64,000 bases of DNA, from the NCBI RefSeq assembly GCF_002950945.1, contig NZ_CP012673.1:744001-808000 (forward strand), written 5' to 3'. This stretch comes from Sorangium cellulosum. GTDB lineage: Bacteria > Myxococcota_A > Polyangia > Polyangiales > Polyangiaceae. A program made the position numbers and the translations under genes. The notes below the pieces were generated by a model that was not told the origin of the DNA, did not search any database, and was given only the letters and a program-made list of their open reading frames with translations. This document shows positions 33,966-41,746 of the stretch, in pieces; within the stretch, counting starts at the first letter, position 1, and every line of letters starts with the position of its first letter.

Positions 33966-33994
33966 GTGACGATCGGGAGGATCTCCAGTATAAC
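33966..33994 (+). promoter_or_regulatory. Predicted sigma-70 type promoter of the FIST gene
   Basis: GTGACG (33966-33971), 17-base spacer, TATAAC (33989-33994). The -10 differs from consensus at one position and the -35 at two. A start near 34001 would give a leader of about 27 bases carrying the AGGGGGGA ribosome site before ATG 34028. Confidence 0.5.
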
Positions 33995-34027
33995 GCGAGT
34001 GCCTAATTTCTCAGGGGGGAAGAAGAG

Positions 34028-35221
34028 ATGGCGACACAGATATTTGTCGGAGCGAGCTCCGCGCCGGATCCAAAGAAAGCAGCCTCGGAGTCCGTCGCGG
34101 CGGCGCTCCGCGAGTCGGCACGTTCGGAGCGCGCCGCGCGCCCTGCCTTCGCGCTCGTCCTGTCGACCGACCAATACGACGCGGACGCGCTGGCGGCGGC
34201 CGTGACCAGCGAGCTGCCCGGGGTGCCCTGGGCGGGCTGCTGCACGGCGGGGGTCTTCGCGGGCAGCCGGTTGCTCCCGCAGGGGCTCGTCGTGGGGCTG
34301 GTCGTCTCCGAGGCGGTGCGCGTCGGCGTCGGCGTCGCGCAGGCCGTGAGCCAGGGCGGGCGGCGCGCCGGCGTGCTCGCCACGTCGCGCGCGCTCGAGG
34401 GGTTCCCGCCGGCGATCCCGCCGGGGTGGAGCCGGGCGCTGCTCGTGCTGCCGGACGCGCTCACGGGCAACGCGGCGGACGTCGTGCGCGGCGCGGTCGA
34501 GGTCGGCGGCACGGGCGTCGTCTGGGCCGGCGGCGGCGCGGGCGACAACCTCCGCTTCGTGCGGACCGCGCAGTTCGCCGGCGGGCGCGCGTACTCCGAC
34601 AGCGTCGTCGTGGTCGCGCTCGACTCGCCGGCGCGCATGGCCACCGGCATCCGCCACGGCTTCCGGCCCTACGGCCCGCCGACGATGGTCACCCGCGCCG
34701 AGGGGACGACCGTCGTGGAGCTCGAGTACGAGGGCGCCTTCTCGGTCTACCAGCGCACCGCGCGGGTGCGGGGGGAGCAGGTGAACCTCGACGGCTTCGC
34801 GGCCTTCGCGATGACGCACCCGCTCGGCATCCCGCAGGCCGACGGCGAGCACGTCATCCGCGACCCGCTGCGCGTGGTCGCGCCCGGCGGGCTCTACTGC
34901 GTCGGCGAGGTCCCGGACGGCTGCCTCATCCGCGTCATGGAGGGCGACCCCGGCGGCCTGGTGGCCGCCGCGCGCGAGGCCGCGATCACGGCGCGCGAGG
35001 CGGTGGCCGGGCCGATCGCCGGCGCCTTCGTGTTCGACTGCATCTCGCGGTGCATGATGCTCGGCGACACCGTCCGCGACGAGCTGACCACCTTCGAGAG
35101 CGAGCTCGGCGAGCGCGTCCCGGTCATGGGCTGCCTGACGTTCGGAGAGGTAGGCGCGCTCGGCCGGGGGGTGCCGCAGTTCCACAACAAGACCGCTGTC
35201 GTGTTCGCGCTCGGCGCCTGA
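34028..35221 (+). CDS. FIST domain protein
   Basis: A 397-residue protein with FIST N and FIST C halves, a predicted intracellular small-ligand sensor. The N part has the strand-loop pattern ALVLSTDQYDADALAAAV, WAGCCTAGVF and WAGGGAGDNLRF, and the C part has the cluster YCVGEVPDGCLIRVM and GAFVFDCISRCMMLGD. FIST proteins often accompany signalling genes. Here a GAF histidine kinase starts 26 bases downstream, so FIST probably supplies the input. The ligand is unknown; amino acids have been suggested for the family. Confidence 0.9.
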   Translation: MATQIFVGASSAPDPKKAASESVAAALRESARSERAARPAFALVLSTDQYDADALAAAVTSELPGVPWAGCCTAGVFAGSRLLPQGLVVGLVVSEAVRVGVGVAQAVSQGGRRAGVLATSRALEGFPPAIPPGWSRALLVLPDALTGNAADVVRGAVEVGGTGVVWAGGGAGDNLRFVRTAQFAGGRAYSDSVVVVALDSPARMATGIRHGFRPYGPPTMVTRAEGTTVVELEYEGAFSVYQRTARVRGEQVNLDGFAAFAMTHPLGIPQADGEHVIRDPLRVVAPGGLYCVGEVPDGCLIRVMEGDPGGLVAAAREAAITAREAVAGPIAGAFVFDCISRCMMLGDTVRDELTTFESELGERVPVMGCLTFGEVGALGRGVPQFHNKTAVVFALGA

Positions 35222-35247
35222 GCGCCGGAGCGGCTGGAGCCCTGCCC

Positions 35248-37116
35248 ATGGCGAGCGATGAAGATCTCGAGATCCAGGAGGAACGGCTGACGCTCCTCAG
35301 CGTCCTCCAAGAGCTCACGGTCGCAGCGCTCGACCTCTTCGATCCGCGCCGCTCGATGGCGCTCTTCCTGGAGCGCCTCGCCGAGCGGATGAGCTGCGTC
35401 GCGGTGCTCGTGCTCGTCTCGCCGACCCCGTCCACGCCGCGGCTGCTCGACGCGGCGGGGCTGTCGGCGAGCTCGCGCGCGCTGCCCATCCCGCCGCTCG
35501 ACCCGGCCGCGGGCGCCCCCGGCGGCGAGGGCGGCGGCTTGCGCCTGCCGTACCCCGAGCTCGCGCGGCCGGGGCTCGTGACGTGGCACTTCTCGCTGGA
35601 GGGGCAGGGCGACAGCGGCGCCTCCACCCTGATCCTCTGCTTCGAGGGCGAGCCGGCGTTCGCGCCCCAGTACCGGGGCATGATGCGCCGGCTCGCGGGC
35701 ATCTTCCGCACGGCGCTCGTGCACCGTCTGCTCTACGCCCGCGTGCTCGAGAACGAGCGCGAGCGGGCGCGGCACCTCGCCGCCGCGGAGGCGGGCCGCG
35801 CCGCGGCCGAGGCGGCGCAGCGCCGCGCGGCGTTCCTCTCGGAGGCGAGCCGTCTGCTCTCCAGCTCGCTCAACTACGAGGCGACGCTGGTGCGCGTCGC
35901 GCGCCTGCCGGTCCCCTTCGTGGCGGACTGGTGCATGGTCGACGTCATCGAGCGCGAGGGGATGCTCCGGCGCGCGGTCGTCGTGCACGCCGACCCCCGG
36001 AAGAGCGAGCTCGCGCGGCTCCTGGAGGGCCCGACGCCGATGGACGCGGTCATCCCGTCCGGCGTTTCGCGTGTGCTGGAGACGGGCGAGGCGGCGCTGT
36101 GCGAGGTCGGCCGCGCGTCCGTCGCCGCGCCGGGCGAGCTCGCGCCGCGCGACACCGAGCCGCCCCCGTCCGCCAGCGAGGCGCTCCTCCGGGAGCTCGG
36201 CCTGCGCCGCTACATCGCCGTGCCGCTCGTCACCCGCGGCACGATGCTCGGGGTGCTCACCATCGCCTCGGGCCGCGACGACCTGCGCTACGGCGCGGAC
36301 GACCAGGCGCTCGCCGAGGATCTCGGGCGGCGGGCCGCGCTGGCGATCGACAACGCGCGGCTGTACGAGAGCGCGCAGCGGGCGATCCGCGCCCGGGAGG
36401 AGCTCGTGGCGGTGGTGTCGCACGATCTCAAGAGCCCGCTCGCGACCATCGTCATGAACACGAGCCTCCTGCGCCGGAAGCTGCCGAGCGCGGACGAGGC
36501 GCCCGACCTGCGGCGCCCGGTCGAGCGCATCCAGAAATCGGCCGATCGCATGAACCGCCTCATCCGCGACCTGCTCGACCTGGCCAAGCTCGACGGCGGC
36601 CACATGGCGATCCAGCCGGTGCCGCACGACGTCGCCGGCCTCCTCGGCGACGCCCTCGAGTTCCTGCGCGAGGAGGCGGCGGAGAAGTCGCTGCGGCTCG
36701 AGCATGGCGTCGAGCTCGGCGTCGACCGGGCGCTCTGCGATCGCGATCGGATCCTGCAGGTGATCGCGAACATCGTCGGCAACGCGATCAAGTTCACCCC
36801 CGCGGGCGGCGAGGTCGCGGTCCGCGCCCAGCCGTGGGGCCGGGACGTGCTCGTCTCGGTGCGCGACACCGGCCCGGGCATCCCGGAGGATCAGCGGGCG
36901 AGGATCTTCGAGCGCTACTGGCAGGCGAAGGAGACCGCCCACAAGGGCACTGGGCTCGGCCTCTCGATCGCGAAGGCGCTCGTCGAGGTACACGGCGGGC
37001 GGATCTGGGTCGAGAGCAAGGTGGGCGAGGGGAGCACGTTCTTCTTCACGTTGCCTGCGGCAGAGGCCGCGAGCGCGACCGCGGGAGTCGCGGCGGGCAC
37101 GCGCCTCGGGGCCTGA
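35248..37116 (+). CDS. GAF-domain sensor histidine kinase
   Basis: A soluble histidine kinase of 622 residues with no membrane helix. An N-terminal GAF-like segment (about 1-150) and a helical linker rich in Ala/Arg are followed by a second GAF (about 200-375, with LGLRRYIAVPLVTRGTMLGVLTIASG). The phospho-acceptor is His392 in VVSHDLKSPLATIVMN. The ATPase domain has the N box (NIVGNAIKF), G1 (DTGPGIP) and G2 (GTGLGLSIAK). No receiver or response regulator is nearby, so it is an orphan. It is probably cytoplasmic and driven by the FIST protein encoded just upstream. Confidence 0.92.
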   Translation: MASDEDLEIQEERLTLLSVLQELTVAALDLFDPRRSMALFLERLAERMSCVAVLVLVSPTPSTPRLLDAAGLSASSRALPIPPLDPAAGAPGGEGGGLRLPYPELARPGLVTWHFSLEGQGDSGASTLILCFEGEPAFAPQYRGMMRRLAGIFRTALVHRLLYARVLENERERARHLAAAEAGRAAAEAAQRRAAFLSEASRLLSSSLNYEATLVRVARLPVPFVADWCMVDVIEREGMLRRAVVVHADPRKSELARLLEGPTPMDAVIPSGVSRVLETGEAALCEVGRASVAAPGELAPRDTEPPPSASEALLRELGLRRYIAVPLVTRGTMLGVLTIASGRDDLRYGADDQALAEDLGRRAALAIDNARLYESAQRAIRAREELVAVVSHDLKSPLATIVMNTSLLRRKLPSADEAPDLRRPVERIQKSADRMNRLIRDLLDLAKLDGGHMAIQPVPHDVAGLLGDALEFLREEAAEKSLRLEHGVELGVDRALCDRDRILQVIANIVGNAIKFTPAGGEVAVRAQPWGRDVLVSVRDTGPGIPEDQRARIFERYWQAKETAHKGTGLGLSIAKALVEVHGGRIWVESKVGEGSTFFFTLPAAEAASATAGVAAGTRLGA

Positions 37117-37200
37117 CGGAAGCTGACGGAATCCGACGGAAGCCGCGCGGCGCCGCGGTGAAGTGGCCGAGTCCAGCGACCGGGGCAAAACGTCTCACCT

Positions 37201-37241
37201 CCAAGGCACCCTTGGCGGGCCAATCCCTTCATCGCTATACC
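37201..37241 (+). promoter_or_regulatory. Hairpin and predicted leaderless promoter before malQ
   Basis: A perfect hairpin CCAAGG-CAC-CCTTGG (37201-37215) overlaps TTGGCG (37212-37217), which is 18 bases from TATACC (37236-37241). The ATG at 37249 lies seven bases after the -10, and no Shine-Dalgarno sequence is present, so the transcript could begin at the start codon. The hairpin may be an operator or the end of the kinase transcript. Confidence 0.35.
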
Positions 37242-37248
37242 TACCGCG

Positions 37249-39198
37249 ATGAACGACGCCGGGAACAAAGAGGTCCAGGGGAAGAGGACGCAGGTTCAAG
37301 GAGGGGATGACGAGCGGGCGCTCGTGAGGGCCGCGCTGGAGCTCCTCGGCATCCGCAACTTCGTGCTCGCGATCCACGACCCGAGCTTTCCTTCCGACGA
37401 CGCGGAGGACACCGGGCGCGGGTCGCCGTACACCGAGGGCGGGCACCGATTCCTCCGCTTCGCCCGCGATCTCGGGTTCAATGGCATCCAGCTCGGGCCT
37501 CAGGGGGAGACGTCGGCCGACAACGCGTCTCCCTACGACGGCACCATCTTCTCGCGCAGCACGCTGTCGATCGCGCTCGCCCGCCTCATGGAGGACGGCC
37601 CCTGGGGCGCGCTCCTCGGGCCCGCGTCGGTGAAGCGGATCGTCGCCGAGCGGCCCCGCGGCCGCGAGGAGCGCGCGTCGCACGGCTATGCGTACCGCGC
37701 GCAGCGCGCCGCGCTGCGGGAGGCGTTCGCGTCGTTCGTGGGGCGGCGGCAGCGGGGCGAGCCCTCCGGGCTCGCCGCGCGCCTCGAGGCGTTCAAGCTG
37801 CGGAACGCGGCGTGGCTCGAGCGGGACGCGCTCTACGGCCCGCTCTGCGAGGAGCACCGGAGCGGCTGGTTCCACGGCTGGTCCGGCGAGCCGGAGCTGG
37901 ATCGCCGCCTGTGGGCGCCCGGCCCCGGCGAGGTGGTCGCCTGCGAGGAGCGCCGGCGAGAGCTGCTCGCGCGGCACCGCGACGAGGTCGAGTTCTACGC
38001 CTTCTGCCAGCTCCTCGCGCACGAGCAGCACGCGGCGCTCCGGACCGTGACGGCCGATCTCGGGCTCAAGCTCTATGGCGACCTGCAGATCGGGTATTCG
38101 CCTCAGGACGCGTGGGCGCACCAGTCGGTCTTCCTGAAGGGGTATCTCATGGGGGCGCCGCCGAGCCGGACCAACCCCGAGGGCCAGGTGTGGAACTATC
38201 CTGTCCTGGATCCGGCGCAGTACACCGACGCCTCCGCCAGCGCGCTCGCGCTGGTTCGGGCGCGGATGGACAAGATGTTCGACGAGTTCGACGGCGTGCG
38301 CATCGATCACCCGCACGGCCTCGTCTGCCCGTGGGTCTATGCCGCCGACGCGCCCGATCCGCTCCGGGCCGTGCAGGGCGGGGCGCGCCTCTTCTCGTCG
38401 CCCGATCTGCCGGATCACCCGCTGCTCTCGCGTTACGCGATCGTCTCGCCGGCGCAGCTGAACCGCGCCGTGCCGCGGTATGCGGACGACTGGGTCGCGT
38501 CGCTGACGCCGGAGCAGGTCGGGCGCTACAGCGTGCTGTTCGACACCATCGCGGCCTGCGCGGAGGCCCGCGGGCGCGCCACCACGGACATCGTGTGCGA
38601 GGTCCTGAGCACGATGCCTTTCCCGCTCAAGGCCGTCCTCGAGCGGCACGGGCTCGGGCGCTTCCGGGTCACGCAGAAGGCCGATCTCGACAACCCGAAG
38701 GACGTCTATCGCAGCGAGAACGCCGGACCCTCCGACTGGATCATGGTGGGGACCCACGACACGCCGCCGCTCTGGAGGCTGCTCGACGCGTGGGAGCGCG
38801 CCGGCGCGCTGGAGCGGCAGGCGGCCTACCTGGCCGCCCGCCTCGCGCCCTCGCCGGCCGAGGAGGGCGCCATGGCGCGGGCGCTCGCGTCCGACCCGCG
38901 GGCGCTCGCGCAGGCCAAGCTCGCCGATCTCTTCGCGAGCAAGGCGGCGAACGTGATGGTGTTCTTCTCCGACCTGCTCGGGCTGAAGGAGATCTACAAC
39001 GCCCCCGGGACGATCAGCGACGACAACTGGTCGCTGCGGGTGCCTCGCGATTACGCGCGGACGTACCCGGAGCTGCGCGCGCGCGGCGCGGCGATGAACA
39101 TTCCCCGCGCGCTCGCCCTGGCGCTGCGCGCGCGCGGAGGCGCGGAGTCGGAGGAGCGCCGCCACCTCGCCGCGCGGCTGGAGCGCCAGGCAGGCTGA
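37249..39198 (+). CDS. malQ: 4-alpha-glucanotransferase, GH77-like
   Basis: A 649-residue amylomaltase-type enzyme that transfers 1,4-glucan segments between maltodextrins. Family landmarks in order: GFNGIQLGPQGETSADNASPYDG; WLERDALYGPL; LGLKLYGDLQIGYSPQDAWAH; the nucleophile region DEFDGVRIDHPHGL; ICEV-type acid region (TDIVCEVLSTMP); and WIMVGTHDTPPLWRL. The IPI/VAHDSADVW loop of typical MalQ is replaced by IGYSPQDAWAH, so it is a divergent branch. Cytoplasmic. Possible partner of the TreS-maltokinase fusion at 55059 in maltose/glycogen turnover. Confidence 0.85.
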   Translation: MNDAGNKEVQGKRTQVQGGDDERALVRAALELLGIRNFVLAIHDPSFPSDDAEDTGRGSPYTEGGHRFLRFARDLGFNGIQLGPQGETSADNASPYDGTIFSRSTLSIALARLMEDGPWGALLGPASVKRIVAERPRGREERASHGYAYRAQRAALREAFASFVGRRQRGEPSGLAARLEAFKLRNAAWLERDALYGPLCEEHRSGWFHGWSGEPELDRRLWAPGPGEVVACEERRRELLARHRDEVEFYAFCQLLAHEQHAALRTVTADLGLKLYGDLQIGYSPQDAWAHQSVFLKGYLMGAPPSRTNPEGQVWNYPVLDPAQYTDASASALALVRARMDKMFDEFDGVRIDHPHGLVCPWVYAADAPDPLRAVQGGARLFSSPDLPDHPLLSRYAIVSPAQLNRAVPRYADDWVASLTPEQVGRYSVLFDTIAACAEARGRATTDIVCEVLSTMPFPLKAVLERHGLGRFRVTQKADLDNPKDVYRSENAGPSDWIMVGTHDTPPLWRLLDAWERAGALERQAAYLAARLAPSPAEEGAMARALASDPRALAQAKLADLFASKAANVMVFFSDLLGLKEIYNAPGTISDDNWSLRVPRDYARTYPELRARGAAMNIPRALALALRARGGAESEERRHLAARLERQAG

Positions 39199-39220
39199 AG
39201 GGCCGTTATGCCTGCCCCGG

Positions 39221-40717
39221 TCACATCGGGCTCCACACCGCCCATTTCCCCGACGTGGCCCAGGTGTCGCTGGCGTCCCTGAACGCGCCCACGAACGCGG
39301 CGCCCTCGTCGAAGAAGTCGGCCGGCGGCTCCGCCGCGTTCTCCGTGAGGGACTTCGCGGGGCCGAAGACCGGCGCCGAGGGGTCGAAGCAGCTCGGGAT
39401 GCCGGGGTCGAGCTCCATGTTCTTCCGGGCGGGATCGCCCAGGAACGCGATCTCGTCGAAGCCGTCGTCGTCGTCCGCGAAGACGCCTGTCCCGTCGCCC
39501 ACCTCGGCGTAAGCGAAGGTGCCCACCAGGTTGTCGAAGAAGATCGAGCTCGACACGTTCGGCGCGGTCTCCGGGTCGCGGACGTCGAGGCCGACCTCGA
39601 AGCCCGTGACGATCGCGTTGGCGATGTTCGCCTTCGTCGACCGGCGGAGGAGCATCCCGTACTGCTCCTTGTCCACGTCCACGCCCTTCCCGCAGAGCGT
39701 CGCGTTGTAGATGGTGGGCTCGCTCCGGGGCTCGGGCGGCGGCGTGAGCGCGAGCGGGTCGTTGTCCCCCTCGAACCCGTTCGTCTCCTCCACGACGTTC
39801 GGATCCAGCTGCGCGACGAGGAACTGGAGCTTGCCGCGGTAACCGTAGTCCCAGTCGAAGGCGTCATCGCCGCTGTACTGGCAGGCGAGGTGCTTCGCGT
39901 TCACCGTACCTCCGAAGAACTCGAAGCAGTCGTCGGACACGTGCCGGACCTGAACGAAATCGATGATCGTCCCCCGGCCGACCCCGCCGAGAGTGAGCCC
40001 GTTGATCTCGTTGTTCGGGGCGAGCTTCACGCCGGAGTACTCGATGCGCACGTATTTGAGCGTGCCGCTCGAGTCGTTCTCGTCGATCCCTCCGAACTGT
40101 CCGCCGGTCGTCAGGCCCTCTATCTGGCCAGGGACGCGCATGCCGTTCGCGTCCACGTGGTTGGTCGGCGCGCTGCCGAGGAGGATGACACCCCCCCAGT
40201 CCCCGGGCTTGCGGTCCTCCGGCGGCTTGCCGCTCGTGAACACGATGGGCTCGTCCTTCGTGCCCACGGCGATGAGCTGGGAGCCGGGTTGCACCACGAG
40301 CGCGGCTGGGACCTGCTGGTTTGGCTCGCCGTGGATCGTCGTGCCCTTCTCGATGGTCAGCCTCGCCCTGTCCTTGACGTTCACCTGGCCTTTGAGGAGG
40401 TAATCTCTGTCGCATTTGAGCGTAAAGTCCGTGTCGATGTCGCCGATGATCTCCACGAGATCCTTGGGGGACTTCGCGCACCCTCCCGTCGTGCTGCCCC
40501 CGTCGCCGCCCCCGGATGCACTCGACTCAGGGACGCAGGTGTTGTCCGTGAGGTCGCAGACGGCGTCGGTGAACTGCGCGCAGTCAGCGTCCGAGGTGCA
40601 TTGCTGGTTCCGGTGCTCGACGATCACCGAGCACGCGACGGCGCCCGTGGCGAGGGCGCCCAAGGCGAGGGCGAGGGCGACGGCGGGTGAATCGGTTGGA
40701 CGGCGTTTCATGTTCAT
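39221..40717 (-). CDS. Exported beta-helix-like lipoprotein
   Basis: A 498-residue lipoprotein with signal peptide and lipobox GAVAC (about Cys29). A Cys-rich EGF/myxobacterial motif follows (QQCTSDADCAQFTDAVCDLTDNTC), then a Ser/Gly linker. The body has LTIEKGTTIHGEPNQ, ALVVQPGSQLIAVGTKDEPIVFTSG and WGGVILLG, which are typical of a right-handed parallel beta-helix seen in many surface proteins of Bacteroidetes and myxobacteria. DDCFEFFGGTVNAKHLACQYSGDDAFDWDYGYRG also recurs in that group. Probably a cell-surface protein; no activity can be assigned. ATG at 40717 or two codons later. Confidence 0.8.
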   Translation of the reverse strand: MNMKRRPTDSPAVALALALGALATGAVACSVIVEHRNQQCTSDADCAQFTDAVCDLTDNTCVPESSASGGGDGGSTTGGCAKSPKDLVEIIGDIDTDFTLKCDRDYLLKGQVNVKDRARLTIEKGTTIHGEPNQQVPAALVVQPGSQLIAVGTKDEPIVFTSGKPPEDRKPGDWGGVILLGSAPTNHVDANGMRVPGQIEGLTTGGQFGGIDENDSSGTLKYVRIEYSGVKLAPNNEINGLTLGGVGRGTIIDFVQVRHVSDDCFEFFGGTVNAKHLACQYSGDDAFDWDYGYRGKLQFLVAQLDPNVVEETNGFEGDNDPLALTPPPEPRSEPTIYNATLCGKGVDVDKEQYGMLLRRSTKANIANAIVTGFEVGLDVRDPETAPNVSSSIFFDNLVGTFAYAEVGDGTGVFADDDDGFDEIAFLGDPARKNMELDPGIPSCFDPSAPVFGPAKSLTENAAEPPADFFDEGAAFVGAFRDASDTWATSGKWAVWSPM

Positions 40718-41300
40718 TCCAATGATCCGAGTGCAAAAAGAACCGTTGATGTCGCGCTGCGCGCTCGTCGGCGCTGCGCGGTCGGCGCGTGCGGGAGAGG
40801 CGGCGGTGCGCGGGACGTGGGCGCCGAGCGACCGGCGCCGCTGCTCTTTCGGAGAGTCGAGCGGCGGACGCTGCTCGGCGCGACGAAACTCGAGAGCCTC
40901 GCGATCGTCGTCGCGAGCAGGCTTGGCGGGATGCTCTGATCCGGATCAAGCAGAACAAATCGAGTCGGAGCTGTCAAGTCTGAACCGGCTCGCCGGCCGG
41001 GGTTAACGCAGGTTCCAGAATGGAATCTACCCTGCGCCGCGCAGATGTGCTGCGACGACACTGCACTTCCAGGAGACCGGTTTCTTCCGAGAAGGCAGCA
41101 GGATGATGACAATTCGGCGAGCTTCACGAGCGAGCTCCCTGCCCTGAGCCCACGCGGGCGCCGCCGGAGAGAGCTCACACGGCCGCGTATGAAGTTCAAG
41201 CCATCCCAGGCGCATGGGCAGGGAGCGCGTTGGGCGGTCCGAGGCCCTCCGCGCTCTCTCCCCTGCCGGCGCCTCATCGTCGACAGCGCTTGCCTCCGCA

Positions 41301-41454
41301 GTGTGGACCCCCCGGGACCGCGGTCTGGACCCCCGGGGACCACAGTGTGGACCCCCGGGGACCACAGTGTGGACCCCCGGGGACCACAGTGTGGACCCCC
41401 TGGGACCACGGTCTGGACCCCCGGGAACCACAGTGTGGACCACCCCCCGGGACC
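41301..41454. repeat. 22-bp tandem repeat x7
   Basis: Seven head-to-tail 22-bp units beginning at 41301, 41323, 41345, 41367, 41389, 41411 and 41433. The core is TGGACCCCCGGGGACCA, a near-palindrome with a single A:A mismatch in each half. Units alternate between GTGTGG and GTCTGG beginnings; the last is degenerate. There are no spacers, so it is not a CRISPR array. Each unit looks like a protein-binding site or a hairpin-forming element. Confidence 0.92.
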
Positions 41455-41470
41455 GCAGACGTACGCCGTG

Positions 41471-41516
41471 GAGCGTCGTGGCCCGGCTCGCCCCGGTGAG
41501 CCGGGCCACGACGCTC
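41471..41516. repeat. Perfect 19-bp inverted repeat (hairpin)
   Basis: GAGCGTCGTGGCCCGGCTC (41471-41489), an 8-base loop, and the exact reverse complement (41498-41516). This is the longest perfect hairpin I found in the window. It lies just after the 22-bp array and about 230 bases before the kinase gene; it could be a terminator, a structured leader or a cruciform. Confidence 0.85.
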
Positions 41517-41746
41517 CTCAAGTTCGCTGCCGTTGTGGTGCCCGCGCGCCGCGCCGTGGCCGCCGCGTCGACGAGGCGTGACATGAGCGACTCCTGCCGG
41601 TTGACCGTTGGAAAAATGGCAGAAACTTACCCGGGAAGGGGAGTCAAATTCGCGGGAACGTAACCTGGGGTTTGCCTCGAAGTAATACATCGCGGGCATT
41701 CTCCGGCCTGGCTTTCCCCTCGGGGGATCGATCCGGCCGAGGTCGA

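Larger units (their letters stand above)
33397..34027. other. Intergenic region before the FIST gene
   Basis: 630 bases with lower GC and more T-runs than the flanks. A hairpin at 33518-33543 (GGGAAGAA ... TTCTTCCC) could end the upstream message. The repeated word CTTGCAGGGC occurs near 33690 and 33760. Open frames on both strands are short and not convincing. A promoter for the FIST gene is predicted at the right end. Confidence 0.45.
40718..41746. other. Repeat-rich divergent intergenic region
   Basis: 1.03 kb between the beta-helix lipoprotein (minus) and a Ser/Thr kinase (plus). It contains a 22-bp tandem array (41301-41454) and a perfect 19-bp hairpin (41471-41516), listed separately. 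Frames crossing it are open on both strands only because of the repeat composition. The left part (40720-41290) has an AT-richer promoter-like stretch near 40930-41120 but no gene I can support. Confidence 0.6.

Noticed and set aside
41301..41454. CRISPR array
   Set aside because: Units are directly adjacent with no spacers and no cas genes are nearby.
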